From Avibacterium paragallinarum (GTDB taxonomy: Bacteria > Pseudomonadota > Gammaproteobacteria > Enterobacterales > Pasteurellaceae): a DNA stretch of 64,000 bases. The stretch covers positions 1,678,970 through 1,742,969 of the forward strand of contig NZ_UGHK01000002.1 in the NCBI RefSeq assembly GCF_900450705.1. The letters run 5' to 3'. This document shows, piece by piece, positions 45,310 through 55,164 of this stretch (its first letter is position 1; each line of letters opens with the position of its first letter). Below the pieces are notes generated by a model that saw only the letters and a program-made list of their open reading frames with translations, did not search any database and was not told the origin of the DNA. The position numbers and the translations under genes are program-made.

Positions 45310-46596
45310 ATGGGATTATTTGAAGCAATATTAAGTTTGGCTGCCTTAATTGGCATAAGTGCGGTGATTTCTTCCGCAGAAATTTCCCTCGCAGGGGCAA
45401 GAAAATTAAAGCTACAAAGTTTAGAAAATGAGGGCGATGAGCGGGCAAAATTAGTGCTACAACTGCAAGCCCAACCAGGGCGATTTATCACTGTGGTGCA
45501 AATTGGCTTAAATATGGTGGCGATTTTAGGTGGGGTGATCGGCGAGCGTGCCATTAGCCCTGCGATTGAAGCCTTGCTCACAACCTATCATCAAGCAGAA
45601 TGGTTGCCGACAGCCGCCTCTTGGCTGTCTTTCGCCGTGGTTACCATCGCCTTTATTTTGCTGGCGGATTTAATTCCAAAACGCCTTGCCCTCACCAATC
45701 CCGAAAAAGTCGCGTTGCGAACAGTGCGGATTATGCTGTTTTGTATCGCCATTTTCAAGCCGATTGTTTGGCTGTTTGACACTATCGCCAACGGCATTTT
45801 CCGCCTATTTCGCGTTTCAACGGTTAGGGAAGATAATCTCACCTCAGAAGATATCGTGGCATTGGTTGATGTGGGGGCAGAGGCGGGTGTGCTGAAAGCC
45901 CAAGAGCATTATTTGATCGAAAATATTTTCGATATGCAACAACGCACCGTAACTTCCACAATGACGACGCGAGAAAATATCGTTTTTTTAGACCGCACTT
46001 TTGATCGCGAGAAAGTGTTGGCAACCATCAAAGCCAATCCCCATTCTAAATTGCTCATTTGCGATAACGGGCTAGATAAAATTTTGGGCTATATTGAATC
46101 GCATAACTTGCTCACCTTGTATTTGCAAGAACAGCAAGTATCCCTCACGGATCAGCGAATTTTACGCAAACCGCTGTTTATTCCTGATACGTTATCCCTT
46201 TTTGAAGTGCTGGAATTGTTTAAATCCGCAGGGGAAGATTTTGCCGTAATCGTGAATGAATACGCTCTTGTGGTGGGCATTGTTACCCTCAATGATGTGA
46301 TGAGCATTGTAATGGGCGAGTTGGTTTCGAGCGAAGAAGAACAAATCGTCCGCCGTGATGAAAGCTCGTGGTTGATTGACGGAGCAACGCCACTGGAAGA
46401 TGTAATGCGAGCCTTAGACATTGAAGCCTTTCCTGATGCGGAAAACTACGAAACTATCGGCGGATTTATGATGTATATGCTACGCAAAATTCCGAAAAAA
46501 ACCGATTTTGTGCTATACGACAAATATAAATTTGAAATTATTGATACCGAGAATTTTAAAATTGACCAGTTAATGGTGTCCTTGAGAAAAGAGTAA
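45310..46596 (+). CDS. paeA: CNNM/CBS/CorC-domain membrane protein, PaeA-like
   Basis: E. coli PaeA (YtfL) protects cells from cadaverine and putrescine, probably as an exporter. This 428-residue protein aligns along its length: CNNM transmembrane domain (SSAEISLAGARKLKLQSL, TVVQIGLNMVAILGGVIGE), two CBS repeats (MTTRENIVFLDRTF to GEDFAVIVNEYALVVGIVTLNDVM), then a CorC_HlyC domain (SWLIDGATPLEDVMRALDI, YETIGGFMMYMLRKIPKKTD). The older label haemolysin is not supported. Confidence 0.87.
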   Translation: MGLFEAILSLAALIGISAVISSAEISLAGARKLKLQSLENEGDERAKLVLQLQAQPGRFITVVQIGLNMVAILGGVIGERAISPAIEALLTTYHQAEWLPTAASWLSFAVVTIAFILLADLIPKRLALTNPEKVALRTVRIMLFCIAIFKPIVWLFDTIANGIFRLFRVSTVREDNLTSEDIVALVDVGAEAGVLKAQEHYLIENIFDMQQRTVTSTMTTRENIVFLDRTFDREKVLATIKANPHSKLLICDNGLDKILGYIESHNLLTLYLQEQQVSLTDQRILRKPLFIPDTLSLFEVLELFKSAGEDFAVIVNEYALVVGIVTLNDVMSIVMGELVSSEEEQIVRRDESSWLIDGATPLEDVMRALDIEAFPDAENYETIGGFMMYMLRKIPKKTDFVLYDKYKFEIIDTENFKIDQLMVSLRKE

Positions 46597-46610
46597 TCTT
46601 CGCCAACAAA

Positions 46611-46632
46611 AAACCCTACCGAAGTAGGGTTT
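46611..46632 (-). terminator. Terminator of rpmE with UUCG tetraloop
   Basis: On the minus strand AAACCCTAC, a TTCG loop and GTAGGGTTT are followed by TTTTGTTGG. The cUUCGg loop is especially stable. It also faces the end of paeA on the other strand. Confidence 0.8.
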
Positions 46633-46680
46633 CTATCAATAATTTCGTTTTTCGCAATAATCTTGTTTTTCGCAACAATC

Positions 46681-46893
46681 TTATTTTGTGCTTGGAATGC
46701 TGAAACGTTTGTTGAAGCGTTCAACACGACCACCAGTATCAACAACACGTTGTTTACCAGTGTAGAATGGGTGGCAGTTGCTGCACACATCTAGGTTTAA
46801 GTCTTTACCTAACGTTGAACGAGTTTTGATTACATTACCGCAAGAACAAGTTGCCGTAATTTCTTTATATTCTAGGTGAATACCTTGTTTCAT
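46681..46893 (-). CDS. rpmE: 50S ribosomal protein L31, zinc-binding form
   Basis: The 70-residue protein starts [19 protein letters not shown] and has the zinc ligands in TCSCGN and [14 protein letters not shown], so it is the C+ (zinc-containing) L31. A frame from 46905 adds four codons without a ribosome site. The gap to the terminator (46633-46680) contains two tandem copies of an 18-base unit around TTTTTCGCAA. Confidence 0.97.
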   Translation of the reverse strand: MKQGIHLEYKEITATCSCGNVIKTRSTLGKDLNLDVCSNCHPFYTGKQRVVDTGGRVERFNKRFSIPSTK

Positions 46894-47094
46894 AGAAAAC
46901 CTCAATTTGAAGCCACTCCGCTCTCTAAAACTGAATTTAGCACCGAGTGTGGTTAATATTACGTTTATAGTGAATCACCATAAACAGGATCGTTTATTCA
47001 AGCCGCGAATTATACCGAAAAAAAAGGAATATTCAAGGGGCGTGAGAATTTCGCTATAATAGCCACAAGAAAACGAATAAAGGCTTAGCAATTA

Positions 47095-49281
47095 ATGAAT
47101 CTTGTCCGTGTCGCATTGGCAGTGCCGTTGTTTCAATTTTTTGATTATTTACTCCCCGAAGAGATGCAACCCGTGCGTGGTGGGCGGGTGCTTGTGCCTT
47201 TTGGACGACAACAACGGGTTGGCATTGTGGTGGATTTCCCCGCACAAAGTGAGGTCGCCTCTGAACAGCTCAAACCCATTTGCCAAGTGCTAGATGAAGA
47301 AAATCTCTTTAATGAACCCCTGTGGCAGTTGATCCATTGGGCAGCGAATTATTATCAAGCCCCACTGGGTGAGGCGTTATTTCAAGCCTTGCCAGTGAAA
47401 TTGCGACAGGGAGAAAGTGCGGTGGAAAATGACCGCACTTTTTTACGCATTACCCCGCAGGGGGAGCAGGCATTGCGGGAGAATTTGCTGAAACGGGCGA
47501 AAAAACAACAAGAAGCCTTGCAGTTGCTCGCTCAATCCTCGCAGGAAAAAGGGCAAACGCCGTTTGCTTCTAACATTTGGCATAGCCTCAAGGAAAAGGG
47601 CTATGTGGAGGAATACGAGCAAGCTAACCTTATTCGTCCTTGGCAAGCCCTTGAACAGCCGATCGTCAATGAAGAAAACAAACACCGCCTAAACAAAGAG
47701 CAAGCCCTCGCACTGGGTCGAATTTTGTTTCATCAAGGTTTTGCCGTGTGGTTGATTGATGGGGTTACGGGATCGGGCAAAACGGAAATCTATTTACAAA
47801 CCATTGAAGAAACCTTGAAAAAGGGGCAGCAAGTGCTGGTACTTGTGCCTGAAATTGGCTTAACGCCGCAAACGGTACAACGTTTTCAAGCACGCTTCAA
47901 TGTGGAAATTGATGTGCTTCACTCCAATTTGAACGATACTCAGCGGTTGCGTGCGTGGCAGCGAGCGAAATCGGGGCAAAGTGCGGTGGTGATCGGCACA
48001 AGATCGGCGTTGTTCACCCAATTTTCCAATTTGGGTTTGCTCGTGATCGATGAGGAACACGACGGTTCATTCAAACAACAAGAAGGCTGGCGTTATCACG
48101 CGAGGGATCTGGCAGTGGTGTATGCCAAATTGCTGAATATTCCGATTTTATTGGGATCGGCAACGCCAAGTTTGGAAAGCCTGAATAATGTGAAGCTGGG
48201 CAAATATCAGCACCTTATTTTGCAAAAACGGGCAGGAAATAGCACCGCACTTCAACAATTTGTCATTGATTTGAAACATCAGCGGATTCAAAATGGGCTG
48301 TCTGATGCCTTGGCAAATAAAATGCAAGAACATTTGCAACAGGGCAATCAAGTGCTGTTATTCCTTAATCGGCGTGGCTTTGCCCCCGTTTTGTTTTGCC
48401 ACGAATGCGGTTGGATCGCGACCTGCCAGCATTGTGAAAAGCCCTATACTTATCATCAACATCAGCGGGTGTTGCGTTGCCATCATTGCAGTTCACAAAA
48501 GCCGATCCCAATGCAATGCGGGCATTGTGGCTCAACCCATTTGATGACCACAGGGCTTGGCACGGAACAGCTTGAAGACACTCTCAAACAGCGTTTTCCT
48601 GATTATGTGGTTACAAGAATCGATCGCGATAGCACCGCTCGTAAAGGCACATTGGAGAAGCATTTGCAAGATATTCAACAAGGAAAAAGCCAAATTCTCA
48701 TCGGCACGCAAATGCTGGCGAAAGGACATCATTTCCCCAATGTTACCCTCGTAGGGCTTTTGAATGTAGATAATGCCTTATTTTCGTTAGATTTTCGTGC
48801 GGAAGAACGGCTTGCTCAGCTTTATGTACAAGTGGCAGGGCGTGCGGGGCGAAGCGAAAAACACGGGCAAGTGGTGCTACAAACCCATTATCCCGATCAC
48901 CCTTTATTACGCTCATTATTGAAAGAAGGCTATGGCGAGTTTGCTCAGCAAGCCTTGCATTTACGCGAACAAATGGGGTTGCCACCGTACAGCTCGCAGG
49001 CGTTATTTTGCACACAAAGCCGTCATTCGGAGCAAGCAGAGCAGTTTTTGCAACAGATCGCCGCGACATTACAGCATTTATCCATTGAGGGCTTGCAAAT
49101 TTATGGTCCAATGCCTGCCCCATTCAGCAAAAAGGCAGGGGCGTATCGTTGGCAATTATTGGTGCAACACTCATCAAGAGCGGTGTTACATCAGGCATTA
49201 AGCCAATTCCAAGCCAATATGCCGCAAAAATCCCACCAAGTTCGCTGGATTTTAGATGTCGATCCCCTTGATTTAACCTAA
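47095..49281 (+). CDS. priA: Primosomal replication protein N' (helicase PriA)
   Basis: PriA restarts stalled forks. The 728-residue protein has the 3'-DNA-binding domain at the N-terminus (VALAVPLFQFFDYLLPEE), Walker A DGVTGSGKTEIY, the aromatic-rich loop and DEEH box in VIDEEHDGSFKQQEGWRYHARD, and the zinc-binding cysteines CHECGWIATCQHC and CHHCSSQKPIPMQCGHC, then the second RecA domain. Several internal uptake signals. Confidence 0.97.
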   Translation: MNLVRVALAVPLFQFFDYLLPEEMQPVRGGRVLVPFGRQQRVGIVVDFPAQSEVASEQLKPICQVLDEENLFNEPLWQLIHWAANYYQAPLGEALFQALPVKLRQGESAVENDRTFLRITPQGEQALRENLLKRAKKQQEALQLLAQSSQEKGQTPFASNIWHSLKEKGYVEEYEQANLIRPWQALEQPIVNEENKHRLNKEQALALGRILFHQGFAVWLIDGVTGSGKTEIYLQTIEETLKKGQQVLVLVPEIGLTPQTVQRFQARFNVEIDVLHSNLNDTQRLRAWQRAKSGQSAVVIGTRSALFTQFSNLGLLVIDEEHDGSFKQQEGWRYHARDLAVVYAKLLNIPILLGSATPSLESLNNVKLGKYQHLILQKRAGNSTALQQFVIDLKHQRIQNGLSDALANKMQEHLQQGNQVLLFLNRRGFAPVLFCHECGWIATCQHCEKPYTYHQHQRVLRCHHCSSQKPIPMQCGHCGSTHLMTTGLGTEQLEDTLKQRFPDYVVTRIDRDSTARKGTLEKHLQDIQQGKSQILIGTQMLAKGHHFPNVTLVGLLNVDNALFSLDFRAEERLAQLYVQVAGRAGRSEKHGQVVLQTHYPDHPLLRSLLKEGYGEFAQQALHLREQMGLPPYSSQALFCTQSRHSEQAEQFLQQIAATLQHLSIEGLQIYGPMPAPFSKKAGAYRWQLLVQHSSRAVLHQALSQFQANMPQKSHQVRWILDVDPLDLT

Positions 49282-49470
49282 TTACTAGCCAATTCAAGGA
49301 TTTTTCAGTAGAATTGGGGCAATTTTTACTGTTTAATGCGGTGCGATGGCGAGGCGGTTTAGCAATCGAATGAAAGCAAAAGGGGCGTAAAGTCAGTGTG
49401 CTGTTACGCGTAACGATTGAAAAAACGCTCAACATTCACACCGCACTTTTAACTAATAGGATTTTCGATT

Positions 49471-50133
49471 GTGGCTCAACGAGATTATGCAACTCGCCGT
49501 ACGGGGAAAGCGAAGAAGAAAAAAAACAATACACCGCTGATTTTAACCGCGGTGTTAGTTATCATTGCCTTGTTTGCAGGCGGGCTTTATTTCTTGAAAG
49601 AAAAATCAACGGAAATCGCTCCAGTGGTGATCCCACAAGAGAAAAAAACGCCTAAAAGCGTTTTACCAAGCCCTCCAGAAGAAGTATGGAGTTATATTAA
49701 AGCCTTGGAAACACGGACAGTGCCAATTGATAATGATCCCAAATCTTTAGAAAAAAATATGCGTTTGACTGCTGAGCAAAAAAAAGTATTACTAGAGATG
49801 GAAAAGGAACAAAAAGCTAACCATTTAAAACAAATAGAAGAACAAACTAAAGTTAGGGCAGTTGATGTCGCAGATAATATGCAGACTAATTCTTTAGCGA
49901 ATAAAGCTTCTTCAAATGAAAAAAAATTTGGTTTGCAATGTGGTGCGTTCAAAAGCCGACAACAAGCCGAAAACATTCAAGCTAATTTAATTATGTCAGG
50001 GTTGAATGCACGAATTAATAGTACAGATAATTGGAATAGAGTTATGGTTGGTCCTGTTGGCAATAGGGATGAGGCTCAAGCAGTACTATCAAAAGTAAAA
50101 GCAATTACTCCTTGTGTTATTATTGGAATGTAA
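49471..50133 (+). CDS. ftsN: Cell division protein FtsN (SPOR domain)
   Basis: FtsN triggers septal peptidoglycan synthesis. The 220-residue protein has the basic cytosolic start MAQRDYATRRTGKAKKKK, one membrane segment (LILTAVLVIIALFAGGLYFL), a periplasmic linker with charged helices, and a C-terminal SPOR domain (KFGLQCGAFKSRQQAENIQANLIMSGLNARI, WNRVMVGPVGNRDEAQAVL). The start codon is GTG at 49471. It follows priA, as in relatives. Confidence 0.92.
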   Translation: MAQRDYATRRTGKAKKKKNNTPLILTAVLVIIALFAGGLYFLKEKSTEIAPVVIPQEKKTPKSVLPSPPEEVWSYIKALETRTVPIDNDPKSLEKNMRLTAEQKKVLLEMEKEQKANHLKQIEEQTKVRAVDVADNMQTNSLANKASSNEKKFGLQCGAFKSRQQAENIQANLIMSGLNARINSTDNWNRVMVGPVGNRDEAQAVLSKVKAITPCVIIGM

Positions 50134-50269
50134 ATAATGTCTATATATTTCATTATTCAGTACTGAGGCAATGTAGTAATAGCATAGTTGTTCTATTCCA
50201 AAATGATTTGGTGTTGTTCCGTATTAGCTTCTCCTAACTGAACGTGAGAAAACAATAGCAAGATCATCG

Positions 50270-50355
50270 GACCTCTTTTATTTTCACAACTATTGCCAAA
50301 AAAAGTTGTCTACCAATAAAATCATTATTTATTTTTCCAACAAATAAAAGAGGTC
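50270..50355 (+). promoter_or_regulatory. Leader hairpin that pairs with the msrP ribosome site
   Basis: GACCTCTTTTATTT (50270-50283) is the exact complement of AAATAAAAGAGGTC (50342-50355), a 14-bp stem. The 3' arm contains AAGAGG, the Shine-Dalgarno for the ATG at 50363. A second hairpin, ACAACT (50286-50291) with AGTTGT (50304-50309), lies in the loop. When folded, initiation should be blocked. Confidence 0.55.
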
Positions 50356-50362
50356 ACCGAAA

Positions 50363-51322
50363 ATGAGAAAACGCATTTTAACTGAGAATGACATTACTCC
50401 CGAAGATATTTTTCTCAACCGTAGAAAATTTCTCATTGGAATGAGTGTGGTGGGAGGTAGTGCCTTGTTGCCACACCTTAGCCACGCCGAAGAAACCTCT
50501 GACAGTCGCAAAGCATTGCATTTCACACCAAACACGCAAACGGATCTCAATACTACCCCAGAGAATAAGGTGCTTGGCTACAACAATTTTTATGAATTTG
50601 GCGTGGATAAAGGCTCGCCCGCACAATATGCCAAGCATTTTAAAACGGATCCTTGGAAGGTGGAAATTACGGGGGAAGTGGAGAATCCTTTAACCTTGGA
50701 TTTAGATGACCTTTATAAGCGTTACCCGCTACAAGAGCGGATCTATCGCTTTCGTTGTGTAGAGGCGTGGTCAATGGTTATTCCTTGGATTGGCTTTGAA
50801 TTAAATGCACTTCTCAAGGAAGTGAAGCCTACCAGCCGAGCAAAATATGTCGTGTTTGAAACCCTTTATGACCCTGAACAAATGCCGGGGCAAAAAAATT
50901 ATTTTTTCGGTGGCGGTATTGCGTATCCTTATGTGGAGGGCTTAACCCTCGCCGAAGCAATGCACCCGCTAACATTACTTTCCGTTGGGCTATATGGGAA
51001 AACACTTTCACCGCAAAATGGTGCGCCAATCCGTCTTGTTGTGCCGTGGAAATATGGCTTCAAAAGTATTAAATCCATTGTGAAAATTCACCTTAGCGAA
51101 ACACGTCCTTTAACGACGTGGCACAAACTAGCCCCGCAGGAATATGGTTTTTATGCCAATGTAAACCCCGATGTTGCTCACCCTCGTTGGTCGCAAGCCA
51201 GTGAACGCGTTATCGGTAGCGGTGGTTTATTTGATAACAAACGCCAACCCACCTTATTATTCAATGGCTATGATGAAGTCGCTTCGCTGTATAGTGGCTT
51301 AGATCTCAGGGTAAATTACTAA
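50363..51322 (+). CDS. msrP: Periplasmic methionine sulfoxide reductase, catalytic subunit
   Basis: MsrP (YedY) is a molybdopterin enzyme that repairs oxidised methionines in envelope proteins. The 319-residue protein has a Tat signal ([18 protein letters not shown]), the Mo-ligand Cys in [18 protein letters not shown], and [28 protein letters not shown]. The ATG is controlled by a candidate occluding hairpin. It is coupled to msrQ by a one-base overlap. Confidence 0.95.
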   Translation: MRKRILTENDITPEDIFLNRRKFLIGMSVVGGSALLPHLSHAEETSDSRKALHFTPNTQTDLNTTPENKVLGYNNFYEFGVDKGSPAQYAKHFKTDPWKVEITGEVENPLTLDLDDLYKRYPLQERIYRFRCVEAWSMVIPWIGFELNALLKEVKPTSRAKYVVFETLYDPEQMPGQKNYFFGGGIAYPYVEGLTLAEAMHPLTLLSVGLYGKTLSPQNGAPIRLVVPWKYGFKSIKSIVKIHLSETRPLTTWHKLAPQEYGFYANVNPDVAHPRWSQASERVIGSGGLFDNKRQPTLLFNGYDEVASLYSGLDLRVNY

Positions 51323-51897
51323 TGAAAATGCTTCGTTTCGCCGTACATTTCAGTGCATTCTGCCCATTTTTATGGCTGATTTATGAGATCCGCATAAATA
51401 ATGGGGCTTATTTTGGTGCTGATCCCGTAAAAGAAATGATCCATTTCTTAGGCTGGTTATCGCTCAGTTTCTTTCTTGTGCTCTTCATTTTTCGGCTGAT
51501 TACCCAATGGACGAATGCCAATTCGCTCCGTTGGTTACATCAGCCTTTAGGATTATGGGCGATCACTTGGGCATTTCTGCATATTTTAGCGTATTTATAT
51601 CTTGAACTTGGCTTTGATGTGGGTTTATTTTTTAACGAACTGGCTACCCGCCCTTATTTATTATTCGGGGCGAGTGCATTTTTCTTATTTTGTCTTGCCG
51701 CAGGGGTGATGATCCCTGCTATCCGCCAACAATTACGGAAAAAAACCTTGCTTATTCATCAAGTTAGCTATTTTGCACTTGTTTTCGCCGCAATCCATTA
51801 TTATTGGTCGACAAAAAGCTATGATCTCAATGCGGTTATTTATCTGTTACTCAGCATCTTAATTTTTGGTTATTGGAAATATCAAAAACATCATTAA
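51322..51897 (+). CDS. msrQ: Heme-binding membrane subunit MsrQ
   Basis: MsrQ (YedZ) passes quinone electrons to MsrP. The 191-residue protein has six hydrophobic segments with histidines in [23 protein letters not shown] and [21 protein letters not shown] suited to heme binding. Its stop codon overlaps the start of the 11-bp duplication at 51896, without being altered by it. Confidence 0.94.
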   Translation: MKMLRFAVHFSAFCPFLWLIYEIRINNGAYFGADPVKEMIHFLGWLSLSFFLVLFIFRLITQWTNANSLRWLHQPLGLWAITWAFLHILAYLYLELGFDVGLFFNELATRPYLLFGASAFFLFCLAAGVMIPAIRQQLRKKTLLIHQVSYFALVFAAIHYYWSTKSYDLNAVIYLLLSILIFGYWKYQKHH

Positions 51898-53077
51898 GTG
51901 AGCTTGAAGTGAGCTTGAGCAAGGTTAAAACCTCATAATGCGAAGTATGCGGGAACATATCAAAAAGCTGGATTTTTTCCGCTTGGTAGTGGTGAAGCTC
52001 TGTTAAATCACGCCCCATTGATTCCGCGTTGCAACTGGAATACAAAATAAAGTGCGGTTGTAATTGGTTGAGAAATTGGGTGAGGGCTTTACCAATGCCA
52101 CGACGGGGTGGATTGACAATCAGTAAATCGGGCTTTTCCTCTTGAGCGAGAGCGAAATTCGCCGCATCTAAAGATTTAAATATGATTTGAGGTAAGCCTA
52201 ATTTTTCGGCGGATAGCGTGGCACAGGCAATGGCGGAGGGGGAGATTTCAATGCCCGTTAAGGCGACACTCTTTCCTTGCTCTTGCAAGATTTTTGCACA
52301 ATGCAAACCAAAGCCACCCACGCCACAAAAGAGATCCCAAATTTTTTCAATCGGGAGATCCTTGATCTATTGCTGAGCTGTGCCGTATAAGGCTTCTGCC
52401 ACTTTGGGATTCGTTTGGAAAAAGCCTTGCGGACGGATAAATAACGGAATTTGATTAAAATTTTCGGCGAGCTGTTTTTGCTCAGTGAGGAAAATTTCCT
52501 CTTCGCCCTCTAAAATCGCCGCGTGTTTAGGCTGAATATTCAGGCTCACTACCTTAATTTTTGGTAATCTGGCTAATAATTGTGGCAATTCTCGCTCAAT
52601 CAGCGGTAATTTTACGCTGGAACGCAACACAAAACGTAACATTAATGTGCCGTTACTTTGGCTTTCCGTGAGCAAAATATACTTTAACTCGCCTTTGCGT
52701 TTGGCGATGTTGTAAGGCACAAGCCCCGCACGCCCGATAAATCGCTTCAATTCGGTAAAAATCTCGCCAAAATGGGGTGGGTACAGAAAGCAGTCTGATA
52801 AATCCACCGCACTTTGTGGATCATCAGGATCACGAAGAATGCCTAAAATTGGGCGTTCCACCGAACCACTTACTACCATTTTGGCTTTATTACGAAAATG
52901 TTGTAACGCCGATGTGTAGGGTGGTTGCCATTCCAATTTTTCTAAATTCAGCCCGTTAAGTTGCTGAATTAAATGGGCTTTTTTCGCCTCTAATTGCTCA
53001 GCATAGGGCATTTCTAACCACTGGCAAGAACGGCACTGATTTTGGCTAAAATGTGGGCAAAAAGGTTGGGCTGACAT
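51851..53077 (-). pseudogene. rlmC: 23S rRNA (uracil-747-C5)-methyltransferase, interrupted by an amber codon
   Basis: RlmC uses SAM and a [4Fe-4S] cluster to methylate U747. The N-terminal 236 codons carry the cluster cysteines ([14 protein letters not shown]) and end ...[11 protein letters not shown] at TAG (52367-52369). The same frame goes on as [24 protein letters not shown], the SAM-binding motif I, then [11 protein letters not shown] and [13 protein letters not shown] with the catalytic Cys. A single base change therefore stops the gene. An 11-bp tandem duplication also shifts the end: without it the frame would stop at LLKLT, but it now runs about 15 codons further into msrQ. Probably inactive unless the stop is read through. 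Confidence 0.85.
51896..51917. repeat. 11-bp tandem duplication at the end of rlmC
   Basis: AAGTGAGCTTG occurs twice in a row (51896-51906, 51907-51917). Removing one unit restores a TAA that would end rlmC after LLKLT. Confidence 0.85.
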
Positions 53078-54123
53078 TACGCGTTACTCGCTAGCCAAGT
53101 TTGTTGAAGTGCGGTCAGTTTTTGCTGATTTTTTTGCCAACGGCTTGAGCGTTCAAGGCGTTGCCAATCAGACTTGCTACGCTTAAACAGGCGTTGCAAA
53201 CGTTGTTGGCGAAGGGCATATTGCTCAGGGGATTCTTGCGGTTGGAAATGATCTAGCACTTGGAGCACGCCCTCACGCTCATTACAAAGCAATAATAAAT
53301 CACAGCCCGCATTAAGGGATTGCTGACAACGCGCGACAAAATCGCCCATAAAACCCGCACCTTTCATTCCCAAATCATCAGAGAAAATCGCCCCTTGAAA
53401 GCCGAGTTGTTGGCGTAACACCTGTTGTAACCAATAGCTTGATCCGCTTGCAGGTTGCGGATCACATTGCGTATAAATGACGTGTGCGGGCATTACCGCA
53501 TTAAGATAATTTTCCGCGATTAAACGCTGAAACGGCACAATATCTTGCGTGAAAATATCGGCTTTGGGGCGTTCATCATAAGGGGTTTCAAGATGAGAAT
53601 CAGCCAAAACCCGTCCGTGTCCAGGGAAATGTTTGCCCGTGCTTGCCATTCCTGCCTCACGCATTCCAAGAATAAATTGGCGAGCCAGTTCAACAGTTTG
53701 CTCTGCTTCATCGTGGAAACTACGATCGCCAATGGCACGGCATTGATGACCTAAATCCAACACTGGAGCAAAGCTTAAATCAATATCAAGTGCGGTCATT
53801 TCTGCAGCCATTTGCCAGCCCGCTTCTAATGCCATTGCTTTTTGTTCAGCGGGATCGCGGATAAGCTGTGCGAAACTTTGCATTGCGGGCAGTTGGGTAA
53901 ACCCCTCACGAAAGCGTTGTACCCGCCCGCCTTCTTGATCCACCGTAATAAGCAGCGGTTTCTTGACCTTGTGGCGTAAAGTGGCGATAAGATGTTGAAT
54001 TTGCTCACGATCATAAAAGTTGCGGGTAAATAAAATCACGCCAGCGACTAAGGGGTGTGCAAGCAATTCTAATTCTTCTTGGCTAACGTCTTGTCCAGTA
54101 AGATCGATAAGTAAGGCTGACAT
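53077..54123 (-). CDS. nagZ: Beta-N-acetylglucosaminidase (peptidoglycan recycling)
   Basis: NagZ removes GlcNAc from anhydro-muropeptides in the cytosol. The 348-residue GH3 enzyme has the family motifs [36 protein letters not shown] (catalytic His) and [17 protein letters not shown] (nucleophile Asp). Fits the E. coli ycfL-nagZ neighbourhood, here without thiK and lpoB. Confidence 0.96.
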   Translation of the reverse strand: MSALLIDLTGQDVSQEELELLAHPLVAGVILFTRNFYDREQIQHLIATLRHKVKKPLLITVDQEGGRVQRFREGFTQLPAMQSFAQLIRDPAEQKAMALEAGWQMAAEMTALDIDLSFAPVLDLGHQCRAIGDRSFHDEAEQTVELARQFILGMREAGMASTGKHFPGHGRVLADSHLETPYDERPKADIFTQDIVPFQRLIAENYLNAVMPAHVIYTQCDPQPASGSSYWLQQVLRQQLGFQGAIFSDDLGMKGAGFMGDFVARCQQSLNAGCDLLLLCNEREGVLQVLDHFQPQESPEQYALRQQRLQRLFKRSKSDWQRLERSSRWQKNQQKLTALQQTWLASNA

Positions 54124-54131
54124 TGAAATCC

Positions 54132-54500
54132 TTATTGCAATTTATTCAAACGAAGATATAAACGGTAATTGACGCTTTGTTCTGTTGGCGGAACAGGCGT
54201 TAAGTTGGTTTGTTGGCTTGGTTGCAGCAGCAAACTAGAAGGTGCGTTTAAATTCGGCTCTTCCCCTTGGGTTACGCCATTTTTGTCATACCAAAAGAAA
54301 TAATAAGCCACATCAAGCTGCTGCTGACTTTTGTTTTTCAACCAAACATTGTTGTGGCGTAATTTTGTTTCAATCAACGGCGCGAGATTGGCCTCTACAT
54401 TTAAAATAGGCTCATTTTCGCTCACAATATTTTGCGAAGGTGTGGAACTACAAGCCGCAAGAAATAGGCTTAATCCGCACAGAAAAAACAGTTTTTTCAT
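54132..54500 (-). CDS. YcfL-family lipoprotein
   Basis: The 122-residue protein has a lipobox in [12 protein letters not shown] (Cys17) and the DUF1425 core ([35 protein letters not shown]). It lies between hinT and nagZ, where E. coli has ycfL. Its exact role is unknown; it overlaps the hinT stop by one base. Confidence 0.88.
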   Translation of the reverse strand: MKKLFFLCGLSLFLAACSSTPSQNIVSENEPILNVEANLAPLIETKLRHNNVWLKNKSQQQLDVAYYFFWYDKNGVTQGEEPNLNAPSSLLLQPSQQTNLTPVPPTEQSVNYRLYLRLNKLQ

Positions 54501-54850
54501 TATTTTGCCAACATTTTTCCTAAAGCTTCACCACCAAGTAAGTGCATATGTAAATGATACACTTCTTGTCCACCGTGTTTGTTGCAGTTTACGATTAAGC
54601 GATAGCCATCTTGAGCAATTCCTTCTTGCTCAGCCAGCTTAGCCGCCACAGTAAATAAACGCCCTAATGCCACCTCATCTTGTTCGGTAACCTCATTCAC
54701 GGTTGGGATCAGTTTATTCGGAATAATCAAAATATGCGTAGGGGCTTGCGGTGAAATATCACGAAATGCGGTAACCAGTTCATCTTGGTAAACAATAGTA
54801 GCGGGGATTTCTTTACGAATAATTTTGCTGAAAATGGTTTCTTCTGCCAT
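54500..54850 (-). CDS. hinT: Histidine triad purine nucleoside phosphoramidase
   Basis: HinT hydrolyses adenosine phosphoramidates. The 116-residue protein starts [21 protein letters not shown] and ends with the HIT motif in [16 protein letters not shown]. The frame continues upstream to 54928, but those codons do not match the family. First gene of hinT-ycfL-nagZ-rlmC. Confidence 0.96.
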   Translation of the reverse strand: MAEETIFSKIIRKEIPATIVYQDELVTAFRDISPQAPTHILIIPNKLIPTVNEVTEQDEVALGRLFTVAAKLAEQEGIAQDGYRLIVNCNKHGGQEVYHLHMHLLGGEALGKMLAK

Positions 54851-55064
54851 AGGATAATCCTTCGTTTTCAAGGGAATGACAACGGAAAAATGAGAGTTTA
54901 GCACAAGGACTTTTGTGATAAACAGCAACTTATTTTTCCATTCAATAAAGTGCGGTTAGTTTTATCAGAAAAGGGAAAAAATAGCAATTCAGATTATTTT
55001 TGTTAAATTTATGCTAACAAAAAGTTCTTTTTTATTTCAATATATTACTTCTCTGTTACAAAGA

Positions 55065-55078
55065 TTGATCTTGAACAA
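55065..55078 (+). promoter_or_regulatory. FNR box upstream of focA-pflB
   Basis: TTGATCTTGAACAA matches the FNR consensus TTGAT-N4-ATCAA with one mismatch. It lies 87 bases before focA, as expected for an anaerobically induced fermentation operon. Confidence 0.65.
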
Positions 55079-55164
55079 ATTTTATAAAAAATAAACTTTT
55101 TTTTAGTTTAAAGTTGGATTTTTATCCCTTAGAATAAAGCCAGTTAATTTCCTTAGGGTGAATA

